Assembly (NCBI RefSeq): GCF_020685205.1
Contig: NZ_JAJERB010000004.1
Span: forward strand, 310,001-374,000
Source: Hymenobacter translucens
Lineage (GTDB): Bacteria; Bacteroidota; Bacteroidia; Cytophagales; Hymenobacteraceae
DNA length: 64,000 bases
Direction of reading: 5' to 3'
Below are positions 16,531 through 25,278 of the stretch, in pieces (position 1 is the stretch's first letter; every line of letters begins with the position of its first letter). The notes below the pieces were generated by a model. That model was not told the origin of the DNA, ran no database searches, and was given only the letters and a program-made list of their open reading frames with translations. The position numbers were made by a program, and so were the translations under genes.

Positions 16531-16995
16531 CTACCGGTCGCGGTCGATGCGCACCACCCGGGTTTTGGAAAGCCGGTCGTGCAGGCCGCTTTCCGGGTCG
16601 CCCAGAAACGAGAAGGCTTCGAAGGGAATAAGCCGGCACAGGGAGCGGATCAGCGCGGCGCGGGTGGTAATCCGGGAACCGTCGGCCATAATCACGCGGG
16701 TGCGGGTAAACAGCTTGCCGATGGTGCGCCCCGTGGTGGCTTCCAGCACGAAGTAGTAGAGCGACAGCAGGAGCATGCCAACCAGGGTGCTGAAAGGCCC
16801 CTCGAGCCCGTTCAGCAGGTGGACGTTGCCCGACATGCTCAGGCCGATGCCAACCAGAATGCCCGCCCCGATGCAGCCCAGGTAAAAGGCGGCTATGTCG
16901 ATCAGGTAGTTGCCGAAGCGCTGGCCCTTGCCGGCCGGAGCCCAGTCGATTGGCACGGTCAGCTGGTCAGCGGCGAATACGTAGTCTTGTTGCAT
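16531..16995 (-). CDS. RDD family membrane protein (second)
   Basis: 154 aa, ATG 16995. Short RDD protein: GQRFGNYLIDIAAFYL contains the Arg and Asp of the first motif, a second helix IGAGILVGIGLSM, a third helix LVGMLLLSLYYFVLEATTGRTIGK, then the motif around IMADGSRITTRAALIRSLCRLIPFEAFSFLG. Three to four membrane helices. Unlike the RDD gene at 4244 it lacks a long C-terminal tail. It stands alone, with methionine aminopeptidase upstream. Function unknown. Confidence 0.85.
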   Translation of the reverse strand: MQQDYVFAADQLTVPIDWAPAGKGQRFGNYLIDIAAFYLGCIGAGILVGIGLSMSGNVHLLNGLEGPFSTLVGMLLLSLYYFVLEATTGRTIGKLFTRTRVIMADGSRITTRAALIRSLCRLIPFEAFSFLGDPESGLHDRLSKTRVVRIDRDR

Positions 16996-17074
16996 AGAAT
17001 GGAAGTTGGATTAGCCATCAATATGCATAGAAAACCAGCCGGCTGCAATAGCCCCCGGCACAGTCGGGCGGTCC

Positions 17075-17839
17075 CTAGTCCCAGATGTTGTTCGCAGCCG
17101 TCAGGATGAGGGGCTGGCCGTCGGTAATCACGATGGTGTGCTCGTGCTGAGCCACGAAAGAGCCGTCCTTGGTGACCAGCGTCCAGCCATCGTTGGACTG
17201 GTGGGCAAACGTGGCCCGGGTAGAGATAAACGTTTCGACGGCCACCACCGAGTTCTTCTTGAAGCGCTTCAGGTTGTGGCGGTCGTAGTAGCACGGAATT
17301 TCGCTGGGCTCCTCGTGCAGGCTGCGCCCCACGCCGTGCCCGACCAGGTTCTTGATCACCTTGTAGCCGGCCCGGCGGGCTTCGGTTTCAATCAGGCGCC
17401 CGATCTCGGCGATGCGCACGCCGCCCCGGATCTGGCTGAGCGCCGTGCGCAGAATCTGCCGGGAGGCATCCACCAGGGGCTGGTGCTGGTGCACGTCGGC
17501 GCCCAGCACAAACGAGCCGCCGTTGTCGGCCCAGTAGCCATCCAGCTCCGCCGACACGTCGATGTTGACCAAGTCGCCTTCCTGCAGCGTGCGCAACGCC
17601 GACGGAATACCGTGGGCCACTTCGTTGTTGACGCTGATGCACGTCCAGCCGGGAAAGCCATAGGTAAGCTTCGGGGCGGACTTAGCACCCTGACCGGCCA
17701 GCAGCTGCCCGCCGTACTCGTCCAGCTCCCGGGTCGTCATGCCCGGGCGGGCGTACGCGCGCATTTCCCGCAGCGTGGTAGCAACGGCCTGACTGATTCG
17801 CTGGAGCCCGAGCAGCTCGGCCTGGGACGTGATAGACAT
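17075..17839 (-). CDS. map: type I methionine aminopeptidase
   Basis: About 254 aa from ATG 17839 (MSITSQAELLGLQRISQ); a longer frame begins at 17884, but its extra residues are not family-like. Removes the initiator Met from nascent proteins. Pita-bread fold with the five metal ligands in expected contexts: Asp in VNIDVSAELDGYWADNGGSF (two Asp), His in LVGHGVGRSLHEEPSEIPCY, Glu in VAVETFIS and Glu in AQHEHTIVIT; substrate His in NNEVAHGIPS. In Bacteroidota many map genes lie in the ribosomal cluster; this one stands alone, so it is possibly a second copy. Confidence 0.92.
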   Translation of the reverse strand: MSITSQAELLGLQRISQAVATTLREMRAYARPGMTTRELDEYGGQLLAGQGAKSAPKLTYGFPGWTCISVNNEVAHGIPSALRTLQEGDLVNIDVSAELDGYWADNGGSFVLGADVHQHQPLVDASRQILRTALSQIRGGVRIAEIGRLIETEARRAGYKVIKNLVGHGVGRSLHEEPSEIPCYYDRHNLKRFKKNSVVAVETFISTRATFAHQSNDGWTLVTKDGSFVAQHEHTIVITDGQPLILTAANNIWD

Positions 17840-18020
17840 AGAAGTAGAAGCGTAAGGGTAACCTGTCATCCAACAGCCGGCCATCCGCCGGCTTGGGCCG
17901 CAAGATAAGCAGGCTGCTCCGGCTCGGCCGGGCTGAGGCTTTTCAGAGCCAACCTATTGGTCCGCCCGGGACAACGGCAGGAACCGTCTGCATTCCCCTC
18001 ACCAGCCCCCGGAAACGAGC

Positions 18021-18060
18021 AACGCCCTTCTCCGGATTAGTAGAGAAGGGCGTTGACTTT
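18021..18060 (+). terminator. intrinsic terminator in + orientation between two minus-strand genes
   Basis: A perfect 12-bp stem (AACGCCCTTCTC with GAGAAGGGCGTT, 10-nt loop) is followed on the plus strand by GACTTTTTG. The T-run is on the plus strand, yet both flanking genes are transcribed leftward. Confidence 0.55.
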
Positions 18061-18124
18061 TTGAAATCAAGCCTGCTGCGCGAAGAAAGGAAGGCTCTTC
18101 CCGGCACTCAGGATGACGAGCGGG

Positions 18125-19822
18125 CTAGCCGGCTGCAATAGCCTTGCGCTTACTGGTACGGGGGTGGCGCTCGTCGGTGCCCTGGGCCAGCAGCTCGTCG
18201 TCGCGGTCGGTCTTCTTGATCGTCCAGCTCAGCGAGTACAGGTCGCGGCGCCGGTCGCGCAGGTTGCGCACGGCCCCGCTGGTGTTCAGGTCCTTGAGCA
18301 GATCCAGGTCGAGGTCGGCAATCAGGGTCATCTCCGTATTCGGCGTGGCCTCGGCCACGATGGCGTCGTGGGGGAAGGCAAAGTCCGAGGGGCTGAACAC
18401 GGCGCTCTGCGAGTATTGGATGTCCATGTTCTCGACCCGGGGCAGGTTGCCTACCGAGCCGGTAATGGCCACGTAGCACTCGTTTTCGATGGCCCGGGCC
18501 TGGGCGCAGATGCGAACGCGCTGGTAGGCGTTCTTGGTGTCGGTCCAGAACGGCACGAACAGGATTTTCACGCCCTCGTCTGATAGCATGCGGGCCAGCT
18601 CTGGGAACTCCACGTCGTAGCAGATCAGGATGCCGATCTTTCCGAAGTCGGTTTCAAAGCAGCGCAGCTTCTCGCCGCCCCGCATGCCCCAGTAGGAAGC
18701 CTCGTCGGGCGTTACGTGCAGCTTGTACTGCTCGTCCACGGTGCCGTCGCGGCGGCAGAGGTAGGCCACGTTGTGCAGCTTGCCGTCCTCGTACACCGGC
18801 ATTGAGCCGGCCACGATGTTGATGTTGTAGCTTACCGCCAGCTCCATCATCTTAGCCTTGATGGGCTCGGTGAAGGCGGCCATGGCCCGGATAGCCACCG
18901 AGGGCGAGTCCTCGTTGGTGAGGGCCATCAGCGGGGCGTTGAAGAACTCCGGGAACATCACGCAGTCGGACTTGTAGCCCGACACGGTGTCCACGAAAAA
19001 CTCGATCTGCTGCAAAAGGTCTTCCAGGGAGCGGGTGGCGCGCATCTGCCACTGCACGATGCCGATGCGGACGTTGCTTTTCTGGTTGCCGATGAGCTTT
19101 TCCTCTTCCTCGTAGTACACGTTCAGCCATTCCAGCAGGGTGGCGAAGGCCTTGCTTTCGGAGTCGTAGGGCAGGTAGCCGCGGATGATCTTGCGGACGT
19201 GAAACTCGTTGGAAAGCTGGAAGGTGAGGATGGGGTCGACTACTTCCTTGTTGCGCACCATCTCCACGTACTTGGCCGGCGTCATCTCGTTGGCATACTG
19301 GGCGTAGCCGGGAATGCGTCCGCCCGCCACCATGGCGCGCAGGTTCAGGTTTTCGCAGAGCTCCTTGCGGGCGTCGTAGAGGCGGCGGCCCAGGCGAAGG
19401 GAACGGTACTCGGGGTCCACGAACACGTCGACGCCGTAGAGCGTGTCGCCGTCGGCGTTGTGGGTGTCGAACTTGCCGTTGCCGGTAATCTTGGCGTAAG
19501 TGTGCCGGTCGCCGAAGTCGGAGTACTGCACGATGATGGCCAGGGCGGCGGCTACGAGCGTGCCGTTGTCCTCGATGCCGATCTGGCCCTCCGGGAACTT
19601 GCGCAACAGGGCGCTGAACTCATCGGCCGACCAGGAGCCCTCCATGTTGGAGTATACCTTGTCCATGATGGCCTTTACGGCCTTGAAGTCGGAGCGGCGC
19701 AGGGTACGCAGCACCAGCTTGTGGGCCGGTACGGCGGTGGGGGTGAGCCGCTCGGTGGGAGCGGGCTTGTCTACTTTTTTGGCATGGCTGCCACCGGCCT
19801 TGCCATTGGAACTTGTGGCCAT
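18125..19822 (-). CDS. GNAT N-acetyltransferase / carbon-nitrogen hydrolase fusion
   Basis: 565 aa, ATG 19822. Residues about 35-215 form a GNAT acetyltransferase (LVLRTLRRSDFKAVKAIM, acetyl-CoA loop SLRLGRRLYDARKELC). Residues about 255-530 form a nitrilase-superfamily domain with the Glu-Lys-Cys triad: Glu in CVMFPEFFN, Lys in QYKLHVTPDE, Cys in GILICYDVEFPE. The C-terminal tail is basic (RTSKRKA). Such fusions are known in many bacteria as hypothetical bifunctional amidohydrolase/acyltransferases; the substrate is unknown. A promoter -7 element (TATCTTTG) lies 35 bp upstream of the start. Monocistronic by appearance. Confidence 0.9.
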   Translation of the reverse strand: MATSSNGKAGGSHAKKVDKPAPTERLTPTAVPAHKLVLRTLRRSDFKAVKAIMDKVYSNMEGSWSADEFSALLRKFPEGQIGIEDNGTLVAAALAIIVQYSDFGDRHTYAKITGNGKFDTHNADGDTLYGVDVFVDPEYRSLRLGRRLYDARKELCENLNLRAMVAGGRIPGYAQYANEMTPAKYVEMVRNKEVVDPILTFQLSNEFHVRKIIRGYLPYDSESKAFATLLEWLNVYYEEEEKLIGNQKSNVRIGIVQWQMRATRSLEDLLQQIEFFVDTVSGYKSDCVMFPEFFNAPLMALTNEDSPSVAIRAMAAFTEPIKAKMMELAVSYNINIVAGSMPVYEDGKLHNVAYLCRRDGTVDEQYKLHVTPDEASYWGMRGGEKLRCFETDFGKIGILICYDVEFPELARMLSDEGVKILFVPFWTDTKNAYQRVRICAQARAIENECYVAITGSVGNLPRVENMDIQYSQSAVFSPSDFAFPHDAIVAEATPNTEMTLIADLDLDLLKDLNTSGAVRNLRDRRRDLYSLSWTIKKTDRDDELLAQGTDERHPRTSKRKAIAAG

Positions 19823-19856
19823 ATAAATCGAAAGTGAAAGTGTCGGAACGGTGGGG

Positions 19857-19864
19857 CAAAGATA
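19857..19864 (-). promoter_or_regulatory. -7 promoter element for the GNAT-nitrilase gene
   Basis: TATCTTTG on the minus strand matches the Bacteroidota -7 consensus TAnnTTTG. No good TTG -33 element is seen at the right distance. It lies 35 bp before the ATG. Confidence 0.5.
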
Positions 19865-19963
19865 CCCGGCGCGAGCGCTACGGTACCTTCTTACGACGGG
19901 CTAACAACTTCGGTGGCAAAATAGCTCAGTCGACCACATACCGCGGCCTTGCCAAACCGGCCT

Positions 19964-21124
19964 TTACTGCCGCACTACCCGGCGCACCGCCACACCCTGG
20001 TCGGTTTGCACCGTGAGCAGCATTACGCCCCGGAACTCCCCGAATGCGGCCGCGGGTACGGCCGCCCCCGCCTGCTGCACGGGCAGCGGCAGCGCAAACA
20101 GTACCCGCCCGGTCAGGTCGGTGGCTTTGACCGTCACGGTGGTACCGGTCAGGCCGGCCAGCTGCAACGGTCCCGTGCCCAGCGGGTTGGGATACACGGC
20201 CACGGCGGCTTCGGCGGCGGAAGCGCGGGTAGCAGTGCGGACGATGCGGCGGTACCGGTCGCGGTACTGCACGGCGGTAATGGTTTCGCGGCCGGCCAGC
20301 ACCTGGGTTGTGATGGTCAGCACCGGCACGTGGTGGGTTTTGGCCAGCCACTTGTACTCCCGGGTCAGGGGCACGTCGAAGCCGGTGCCGGGGGCGCCCC
20401 CGAAAGCAATGCTGTCGTGGTCGGCAAGCTTGCTGACGACGCGCACGGTCTGAAACGTGCCGAACGGCGTGGTGAGCGTGCCCCAGGCGTCCACCGTGTT
20501 TACGCGCTTGCGGCGGCGGCTGAAGTAGCCGGTGGCCGCCAGCGCGCCCGGCGTCTCAAAATACGACCGGCTGGAGTCGGGCCGGCTGGCGAAGCTGAGC
20601 GGAAACCGGTAAATGACGTCCTGTTCGGCCTGGCTGCGGTAAGTGAGCGGCACCTGCAGGCCGCCGAGCGTGCCGCCGAAGCCCACCGAGCGGTAGTCCT
20701 GGTTTGCCGCCGTGGCCGCCGAAACGCTGTAGAACTGGTAGGGGTCGGTGATAACGGGCAGGCCGGGACCGGCTAGGGGCAGGGGCTCGGGCGAGGCCAC
20801 CGTGGCGCGGTTCACGCCGCCCAGCACCCCGAAGGTAAACTGGTAGATGGGTGCCCCGGTAGCCGCCACGGAGATGTAGCGGTCTACGGTCTGGGACGTG
20901 GCTACCAGCGTGCTGTAGTTCCAGGTCTGGTTGGCTCCGCGCTGGGTGAGCAGGGGCGCGCCGGCCGGCAAAGCGGCCGCGGCCTGACTGATCCGCATCG
21001 TGTCGACCGGCAGGGCCGTCGTCACGGCCGGCATATCGGTACGGTCGATGATGGGAGAAACCTGCGCCCGGGCAACCGTAGCCGCCGACAGCAGGAAGAG
21101 AAGAGAGTAAAGGTTTTTATGCAT
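19964..21124 (-). CDS. secreted protein with T9SS sorting domain, unknown function
   Basis: 386 aa from ATG 21124, where a signal peptide starts (MHKNLYSLLFLLSAATVARAQ); a longer frame has non-coding-like residues. The mature part begins VSPIIDRTDMP and includes NQTWNYSTL, FYSVSAATAANQDYRSVGFGG and the WGTLTTPFGTFQTVRV motif often seen in Bacteroidota secreted proteins. The C-terminus (AVYPNPLGTGPLQLAGL ... GVAVRRVVRQ) is a type IX sorting domain. Expected at the cell surface or in the medium. No enzymatic motif is seen. Confidence 0.82.
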   Translation of the reverse strand: MHKNLYSLLFLLSAATVARAQVSPIIDRTDMPAVTTALPVDTMRISQAAAALPAGAPLLTQRGANQTWNYSTLVATSQTVDRYISVAATGAPIYQFTFGVLGGVNRATVASPEPLPLAGPGLPVITDPYQFYSVSAATAANQDYRSVGFGGTLGGLQVPLTYRSQAEQDVIYRFPLSFASRPDSSRSYFETPGALAATGYFSRRRKRVNTVDAWGTLTTPFGTFQTVRVVSKLADHDSIAFGGAPGTGFDVPLTREYKWLAKTHHVPVLTITTQVLAGRETITAVQYRDRYRRIVRTATRASAAEAAVAVYPNPLGTGPLQLAGLTGTTVTVKATDLTGRVLFALPLPVQQAGAAVPAAAFGEFRGVMLLTVQTDQGVAVRRVVRQ

Positions 21125-21278
21125 AGAAGCGTGGTTCTGAAGGCGAAGCGAGGTTAAATATACGGCCGGCGCCCGTAATAAGCGCCAGCGTCGAGCTACG
21201 CTCTCAGGCAGTGGTATTAAACGAACCAGGGCCACCCGTTGTCGGATGGCCCTGGCTGGAAAGCGGATTGGTGCCGGC

Positions 21279-21938
21279 TTAGCTGATCTGGATTTCGGGA
21301 ATCTCCCCTTCAGGCACGACAAGCTTGCCTTTGGTGGCGGCCCGGATCTGCTCCACCGTAACGCCCGGAGCCCGCTCCCGCAGCACGAAGCCGTCGGGCG
21401 TCACGTCGAGCACGGCCAGCTCGGTCACGATCTTCTTGACGCAGTGCAGGCCGGTGATGGGCAGGGTGCAGTCGGGCAGGAGCTTGCTGCTGCCGTCTTT
21501 GGCTACGTGCTGCATGGCCACGATGATGTTCTTGGCCGAGGCCACCAGGTCCATGGCCCCGCCCATGCCCTTCACCATCTTGCCCGGAATCTTCCAGTTG
21601 GCAATGTCGCCCCGCTCCGAGACTTCCATGGCGCCCAGGATGGTGAGGTCCACATGCTCCCCGCGGATCATGCCAAAGGAGTCGGCCGAGGAGAAGATGC
21701 TGGAGCCCGGCAGCGTGGTCACGGTCTGCTTGCCGGCGTTGATGAGGTCAGGGTCTACCTGGTCTTCGGTGGGGAAGGGGCCCATGCCCAGCAGGCCGTT
21801 CTCGCTTTGCAGCTCCACGTTGATGCCGGCGGGAATGTAGTTGGCGACCAGCGTGGGAATGCCGATGCCGAGGTTGACGTAGGAGTTGTTTTCTACTTCT
21901 TGCGCAATGCGCTTGGCAATGCCGTGTTTGTCGAGCAT
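21279..21938 (-). CDS. scoB: 3-oxoacid CoA-transferase subunit B
   Basis: 219 aa, ATG 21938. Transfers CoA between succinyl-CoA and acetoacetate (SCOT). Class I CoA-transferase beta subunit: [17 protein letters not shown] near the N-terminus, the catalytic Glu in the [11 protein letters not shown] motif, then [19 protein letters not shown] and [20 protein letters not shown]. Its length is normal for the separate B subunit. The A subunit gene is 640 bp upstream on the same strand, separated by two small membrane-protein genes, which is unusual because A and B are normally adjacent. Confidence 0.95.
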   Translation of the reverse strand: MLDKHGIAKRIAQEVENNSYVNLGIGIPTLVANYIPAGINVELQSENGLLGMGPFPTEDQVDPDLINAGKQTVTTLPGSSIFSSADSFGMIRGEHVDLTILGAMEVSERGDIANWKIPGKMVKGMGGAMDLVASAKNIIVAMQHVAKDGSSKLLPDCTLPITGLHCVKKIVTELAVLDVTPDGFVLRERAPGVTVEQIRAATKGKLVVPEGEIPEIQIS

Positions 21939-21941
21939 GGA

Positions 21942-22184
21942 TCAGGAATTGGACGGGGTGGGCGGTAGAAGAAAGGTGCGGCGGAGGCGGCGCAGCTCAA
22001 ACCACTGGGCGATGCGCACGCCGATGAGCAGCGTAAGCAGGCCGGGGATGAGTAGCAGCAGAATCCAGGTGTTGGCCTCGTTGTAGGACGAATGCGTGAG
22101 GTTGGCCAGGTTCACCATGAAGTCGGTGCAGTACCAGAAGGCCAGACGGATAAGACGAAAGATCAGGTGCAGCACACTACCCAT
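21942..22184 (-). CDS. small two-helix membrane protein between scoA and scoB
   Basis: 80 aa, ATG 22184. One hydrophobic N-terminal segment (VLHLIFRLIRLAFWYCTDFMVNLANL), then a strong helix WILLLLIPGLLTLLIGVRIA and a basic tail (FELRRLRRTFLLPP). The start overlaps the stop of the next small gene upstream by 8 bp and the stop is 3 bp from the scoB start, so it is inside the operon. I do not recognise the family. Confidence 0.6.
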   Translation of the reverse strand: MGSVLHLIFRLIRLAFWYCTDFMVNLANLTHSSYNEANTWILLLLIPGLLTLLIGVRIAQWFELRRLRRTFLLPPTPSNS

Positions 22185-22557
22185 GACGCAGGGATTTGAG
22201 ACGACGGATAAGCACCATGTTGCGCAGGGCGCCGTAGGTAAGCCAGATCAGCAGCAGCGGAATGAAAACCAGATAGAACGCAATGTTAAAAGCGGCATAC
22301 AGGCCCATGCCGCCCAGCGACAAAGCCATGATGGTGAGCACGTACAGCGGGCGCAGGCGGAAATAAGCCGGGCTGTTGGCCGGCGTGGCATGCGGGCAAC
22401 CGTAGTGCTCACAGTAGCGGGAGCACCGGTCGGGCAGACGCTTCTCCGTTGGGGCCGGGCTGACGGTGTTCACGTAATAGCCGAAGGCCATCGGCAGCAC
22501 CGATAGCAGCACTACTACACAGATCAGTAAAAGCCGGGTGGAAAAGGCGAGGCGCAT
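22177..22557 (-). CDS. small membrane protein with Cys-rich extracytoplasmic loop
   Basis: 126 aa, ATG 22557. Helix one (LLLICVVVLLSVLPMAFGYYV), then a loop of about 40 residues with four Cys/His-rich positions (DRCSRYCEHYGCPHATP), then two helices (LYVLTIMALSLGGMGLYAAF and FYLVFIPLLLIWLTYGAL) and a basic tail. The Cys pattern suggests a disulfide or metal site outside the membrane. No family name comes to mind. The gene starts 23 bp after the scoA stop and overlaps the next small gene. Confidence 0.65.
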   Translation of the reverse strand: MRLAFSTRLLLICVVVLLSVLPMAFGYYVNTVSPAPTEKRLPDRCSRYCEHYGCPHATPANSPAYFRLRPLYVLTIMALSLGGMGLYAAFNIAFYLVFIPLLLIWLTYGALRNMVLIRRLKSLRHG

Positions 22558-22580
22558 AGCCGGTTGGTCAGGCTGAAAGG

Positions 22581-23282
22581 CTAAATCGCGGCCCTAACCG
22601 TCCTTTGCTCAATCCGCTTCTCGTAGTCTTTGCCCTGGAAGATGCGCTGCACGAAGATGCCGGGGGTGTGAATCTGGTTGGGGTCCAGCTCGCCGGCGGG
22701 TACCAGCTCCTCGACCTCTGCCACCGTGATTTTGCCGGCCGTGGCCATCATCGGGTTAAAGTTGCGGGCGGTGCCTTTGTAGATCAGGTTGCCGGCGGTG
22801 TCGCCTTTCCAGGCTTTCACGAAGGCATAGTCGGCGCGCAGGCCGGTTTCCAGCAGGTACATCTTGCCGTTGAACTCCCGGCTTTCCTTGCCTTCGCCCA
22901 CCTCGGTGCCGAAGCCGGCGGGGGTGTAGAAGGCCGGGATGCCCGCGCCCCCTGCCCGGCACCGCTCGGCCAGGGTGCCCTGCGGAATCAACTCGACTTC
23001 CAGCTCCCCGCTCAGCAGCTGCCGCTCGAACTCGGCATTCTCGCCCACGTAGCTGGAAATCATCTTTTTTACCTGCTTGGTTTGCAACAAAAGGCCGATG
23101 CCGAAGTCGTCGACGCCGGCGTTGTTGCTGATGCAGGTCAGGTTTTTAACGCCACGGCGCAGGATTTCCTGGATAGCGTTTTCGGGGATGCCGCACAGGC
23201 CGAAGCCGCCGAGCATCAGCGTCATGCCGTCGGTGAGGCCGTGCAGGGCTTCCTCGGCGTTGGCTACTACTTTGTTGATCAT
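22581..23282 (-). CDS. scoA: 3-oxoacid CoA-transferase subunit A
   Basis: 233 aa, ATG 23282. Alpha subunit of succinyl-CoA:3-ketoacid CoA-transferase: [13 protein letters not shown] (CoA-binding glycine motif), [70 protein letters not shown] (the family's [19 protein letters not shown] signature) and [15 protein letters not shown]. It pairs with scoB to activate acetoacetate during ketone-body or amino-acid breakdown. First gene of the unit scoA-small-small-scoB. Confidence 0.95.
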   Translation of the reverse strand: MINKVVANAEEALHGLTDGMTLMLGGFGLCGIPENAIQEILRRGVKNLTCISNNAGVDDFGIGLLLQTKQVKKMISSYVGENAEFERQLLSGELEVELIPQGTLAERCRAGGAGIPAFYTPAGFGTEVGEGKESREFNGKMYLLETGLRADYAFVKAWKGDTAGNLIYKGTARNFNPMMATAGKITVAEVEELVPAGELDPNQIHTPGIFVQRIFQGKDYEKRIEQRTVRAAI

Positions 23283-23398
23283 AAAATGAGTGGGAGGTTT
23301 GCAAGCAGCAAGGTAGAATTTCTCGCCCTGTTTCGCAGAGTCACTACCGTGAGTTACGGCAAACTACGCCGGTTTCCACTCCTGGCCGCCGCGGAACG

Positions 23399-24352
23399 TC
23401 AGCCCCCAATCAGGTGCTCCCGGGCGGCGTCGGCGTCTTTGGCCAGCTGGGTTTTCAGCGCGTCCAGGCCCTCGAACTTCTGCTCGTCGCGCAGGCGGGC
23501 CACAAACTGCACCGTCAGGGGCTGGTCGTACAGGTCGCCGTCGAAGTCGAGCAGGTGGGCTTCCACGGTCTGCTGCAGGTCGCCGCCCACGGTGGGGCGC
23601 ACCCCGATGTTGAGCATGGCCGGATGGTGGGTGCCCGCGGCAGTAGTGGCCATCACGGCATACACGCCCCGGGCCGGCACCAGCTTCAGCGGCTCCGCGC
23701 ACTCCATGTTGGCCGTGGGGTAGCCGATGGTGCGGCCCAGCTGCCGCCCGCGCACCACGGTGCCGGTCAGCGGGTAGGAGTAGCCCAGGTGACGGTTAGC
23801 GGTCAGGATGTCGCCGCTTTCCAGGGCCCGGCGGATGCGGGTGCTGCTTACGGCCAGGGCGTCTACGTCCTCCCGCGGAATTTCCTCTACTTCCAGCCCG
23901 TAGCGGTCGGCATGCCGGGTAAGGTAGTCGAAGCCGCCTTCCCGGTTTTTGCCAAACCGGTGGTCGTAGCCGATGACGAGCTTTTTGGTGCCCACCGTAT
24001 CGAGCAGCAGCTGCTGGATGTACTGTTCCGACGTCATTTCGGAAAACTCCTTCGTGAAGGGCACCACCAGCAGGTAGTCGACGCCGAACTCCGCCAGCCG
24101 GGCCGTACGCTCTTCCAGGGTGGAAAGCAGGCGCAGCTCCAGCAGCTCGGGGTGGGTGAGGGGCGGCCCCAAAACCAAGCGGGGGTGGGGCCAGTACGTA
24201 ATGACGACGCTCGGGCCGCCGGTTTGCCGGGCAACTTCCAGCAGGCGGCGCAGAATCTTCTGGTGACCCAGATGAACCCCGTCGAACGTGCCGCTGGTCA
24301 CGACGGCCTGGGAAAGGTGCGGGAACTGCGCCGGGTCCTGAACGACTTGCAT
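23399..24352 (-). CDS. ribF: bifunctional riboflavin kinase / FAD synthetase
   Basis: 317 aa from ATG 24352 (MQVVQDPAQFPHLSQAVVTSGTFDGVHLGHQKIL); the frame continues upstream, but those residues overlap truB and are not family-like. The N-terminal FAD-synthetase (nucleotidyltransferase) domain has GTFDGVHLGH and VSSTRIRRALESGDI; the C-terminal flavokinase domain has TGTVVRGRQLGRTIGYPTANM and MLNIGVRPTVGG. Makes FMN and FAD. Downstream of truB in the same orientation, an arrangement widespread in bacteria. No FMN riboswitch is visible upstream. Confidence 0.96.
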   Translation of the reverse strand: MQVVQDPAQFPHLSQAVVTSGTFDGVHLGHQKILRRLLEVARQTGGPSVVITYWPHPRLVLGPPLTHPELLELRLLSTLEERTARLAEFGVDYLLVVPFTKEFSEMTSEQYIQQLLLDTVGTKKLVIGYDHRFGKNREGGFDYLTRHADRYGLEVEEIPREDVDALAVSSTRIRRALESGDILTANRHLGYSYPLTGTVVRGRQLGRTIGYPTANMECAEPLKLVPARGVYAVMATTAAGTHHPAMLNIGVRPTVGGDLQQTVEAHLLDFDGDLYDQPLTVQFVARLRDEQKFEGLDALKTQLAKDADAAREHLIGG

Positions 24353-24399
24353 CTGCGGAGGTGGTGAGAGGGTGAGGGATGAGTTTGCGCAGCTACCTT

Positions 24400-25278
24400 T
24401 TACGCAGGCGCATCGGTTGGGTCGGGAGCCGGGTTGTTGGCCTCGTAAAACTCCAGGCCGGCCCGGCGCTCGGGCTTGCGCTGCCGCTGCTGCCGGGGCG
24501 GGCGTGCTTGCTCGCCCTCGGGCCGGGGTAGGCGCAGCGCCTCGATCTGCGTCATCGTCAGCGCCTCTTCCACGCGGTAGTCCCCGATGCGGGTGCGCAC
24601 CAGCTTGGTGAGGTGGGCGCCGCAGCCGAGGGCCAGGCCAAAGTCGCGGGCCAGGCTGCGGATATACGTTCCCTTGGAGCACACCACCCGGAAGTCAACC
24701 TCGGGCAGCGCCACGCGGGTCAGCTCGAAGGCTTTGATCGTGACCTGCTTGCTTTTGATTTCGGCTTCCCCGCCGCGCCGGGCTACCTCGTAGGCGCGCT
24801 CACCGTTCACCTTCACGGCCGAAAACAGGGGCGGAGTCTGCTCAATCAGCCCTACGAAGTCGGTCGTGGCCGCTGCCACCTGCTCCGGCGTGAGGTGCTG
24901 CCAGGGCAGTTCGGCGTCGACGGCCGTTTCCAGGTCGAAGCTCGGGGTAGTCTGGCCCAGGCGGAAGGTGCCGGTGTATTCCTTTTCCTGGGCCTGGATC
25001 AGGTCAATCTGCTTGGTCTTTCTGCCGGTGCAGAGAATCAGCAGGCCGGTCGCTAGCGGGTCAAGAGTGCCGGCATGCCCGATTTTCTTGACCCGTAGCG
25101 TGTTCTTGACTTTGCGCACCACGTCAAACGAGGTCCAGGTCAGGGGCTTGTCGAGCAGCAGCACGGCGCCATCTTCTGAGCTGATAGCGGCAAGCGGCAA
25201 GCTCCAAGCATCAGTTCTTGGCTGTGCTGCTGCCTGTTGTTCGCCTAAAGAGCTTGCAGCTTCCTTTTCCTCACTCAT
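24400..25278 (-). CDS. truB: tRNA pseudouridine(55) synthase
   Basis: 292 aa, ATG 25278. Makes pseudouridine 55 in tRNA. Catalytic Asp in [15 protein letters not shown], with [19 protein letters not shown] before it and the [18 protein letters not shown] and [15 protein letters not shown] motifs after. Residues about 1-36 ([17 protein letters not shown]...) are not part of the fold: they are encoded by a heptamer inverted-repeat element just after the uppP stop. The ATG overlaps the uppP stop (ATGA), so translation is coupled and must pass through the repeat. The C-terminus has an Arg/Gln-rich stretch ([14 protein letters not shown]), perhaps RNA-binding. Confidence 0.95.
   Translation of the reverse strand: MSEEKEAASSLGEQQAAAQPRTDAWSLPLAAISSEDGAVLLLDKPLTWTSFDVVRKVKNTLRVKKIGHAGTLDPLATGLLILCTGRKTKQIDLIQAQEKEYTGTFRLGQTTPSFDLETAVDAELPWQHLTPEQVAAATTDFVGLIEQTPPLFSAVKVNGERAYEVARRGGEAEIKSKQVTIKAFELTRVALPEVDFRVVCSKGTYIRSLARDFGLALGCGAHLTKLVRTRIGDYRVEEALTMTQIEALRLPRPEGEQARPPRQQRQRKPERRAGLEFYEANNPAPDPTDAPA
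25186..25265 (-). repeat. heptamer inverted-repeat element inside truB 5' end
   Basis: On the minus strand the far arm repeats TTGCCGC twice, flanked by TTGGAGC and TATCAGC (7-bp steps), and the near arm GGAAGCT GCAAGCT is partly complementary to it. It starts 9 bp after the uppP stop, like the other elements of this family, but here it is in the truB reading frame. Confidence 0.65.
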
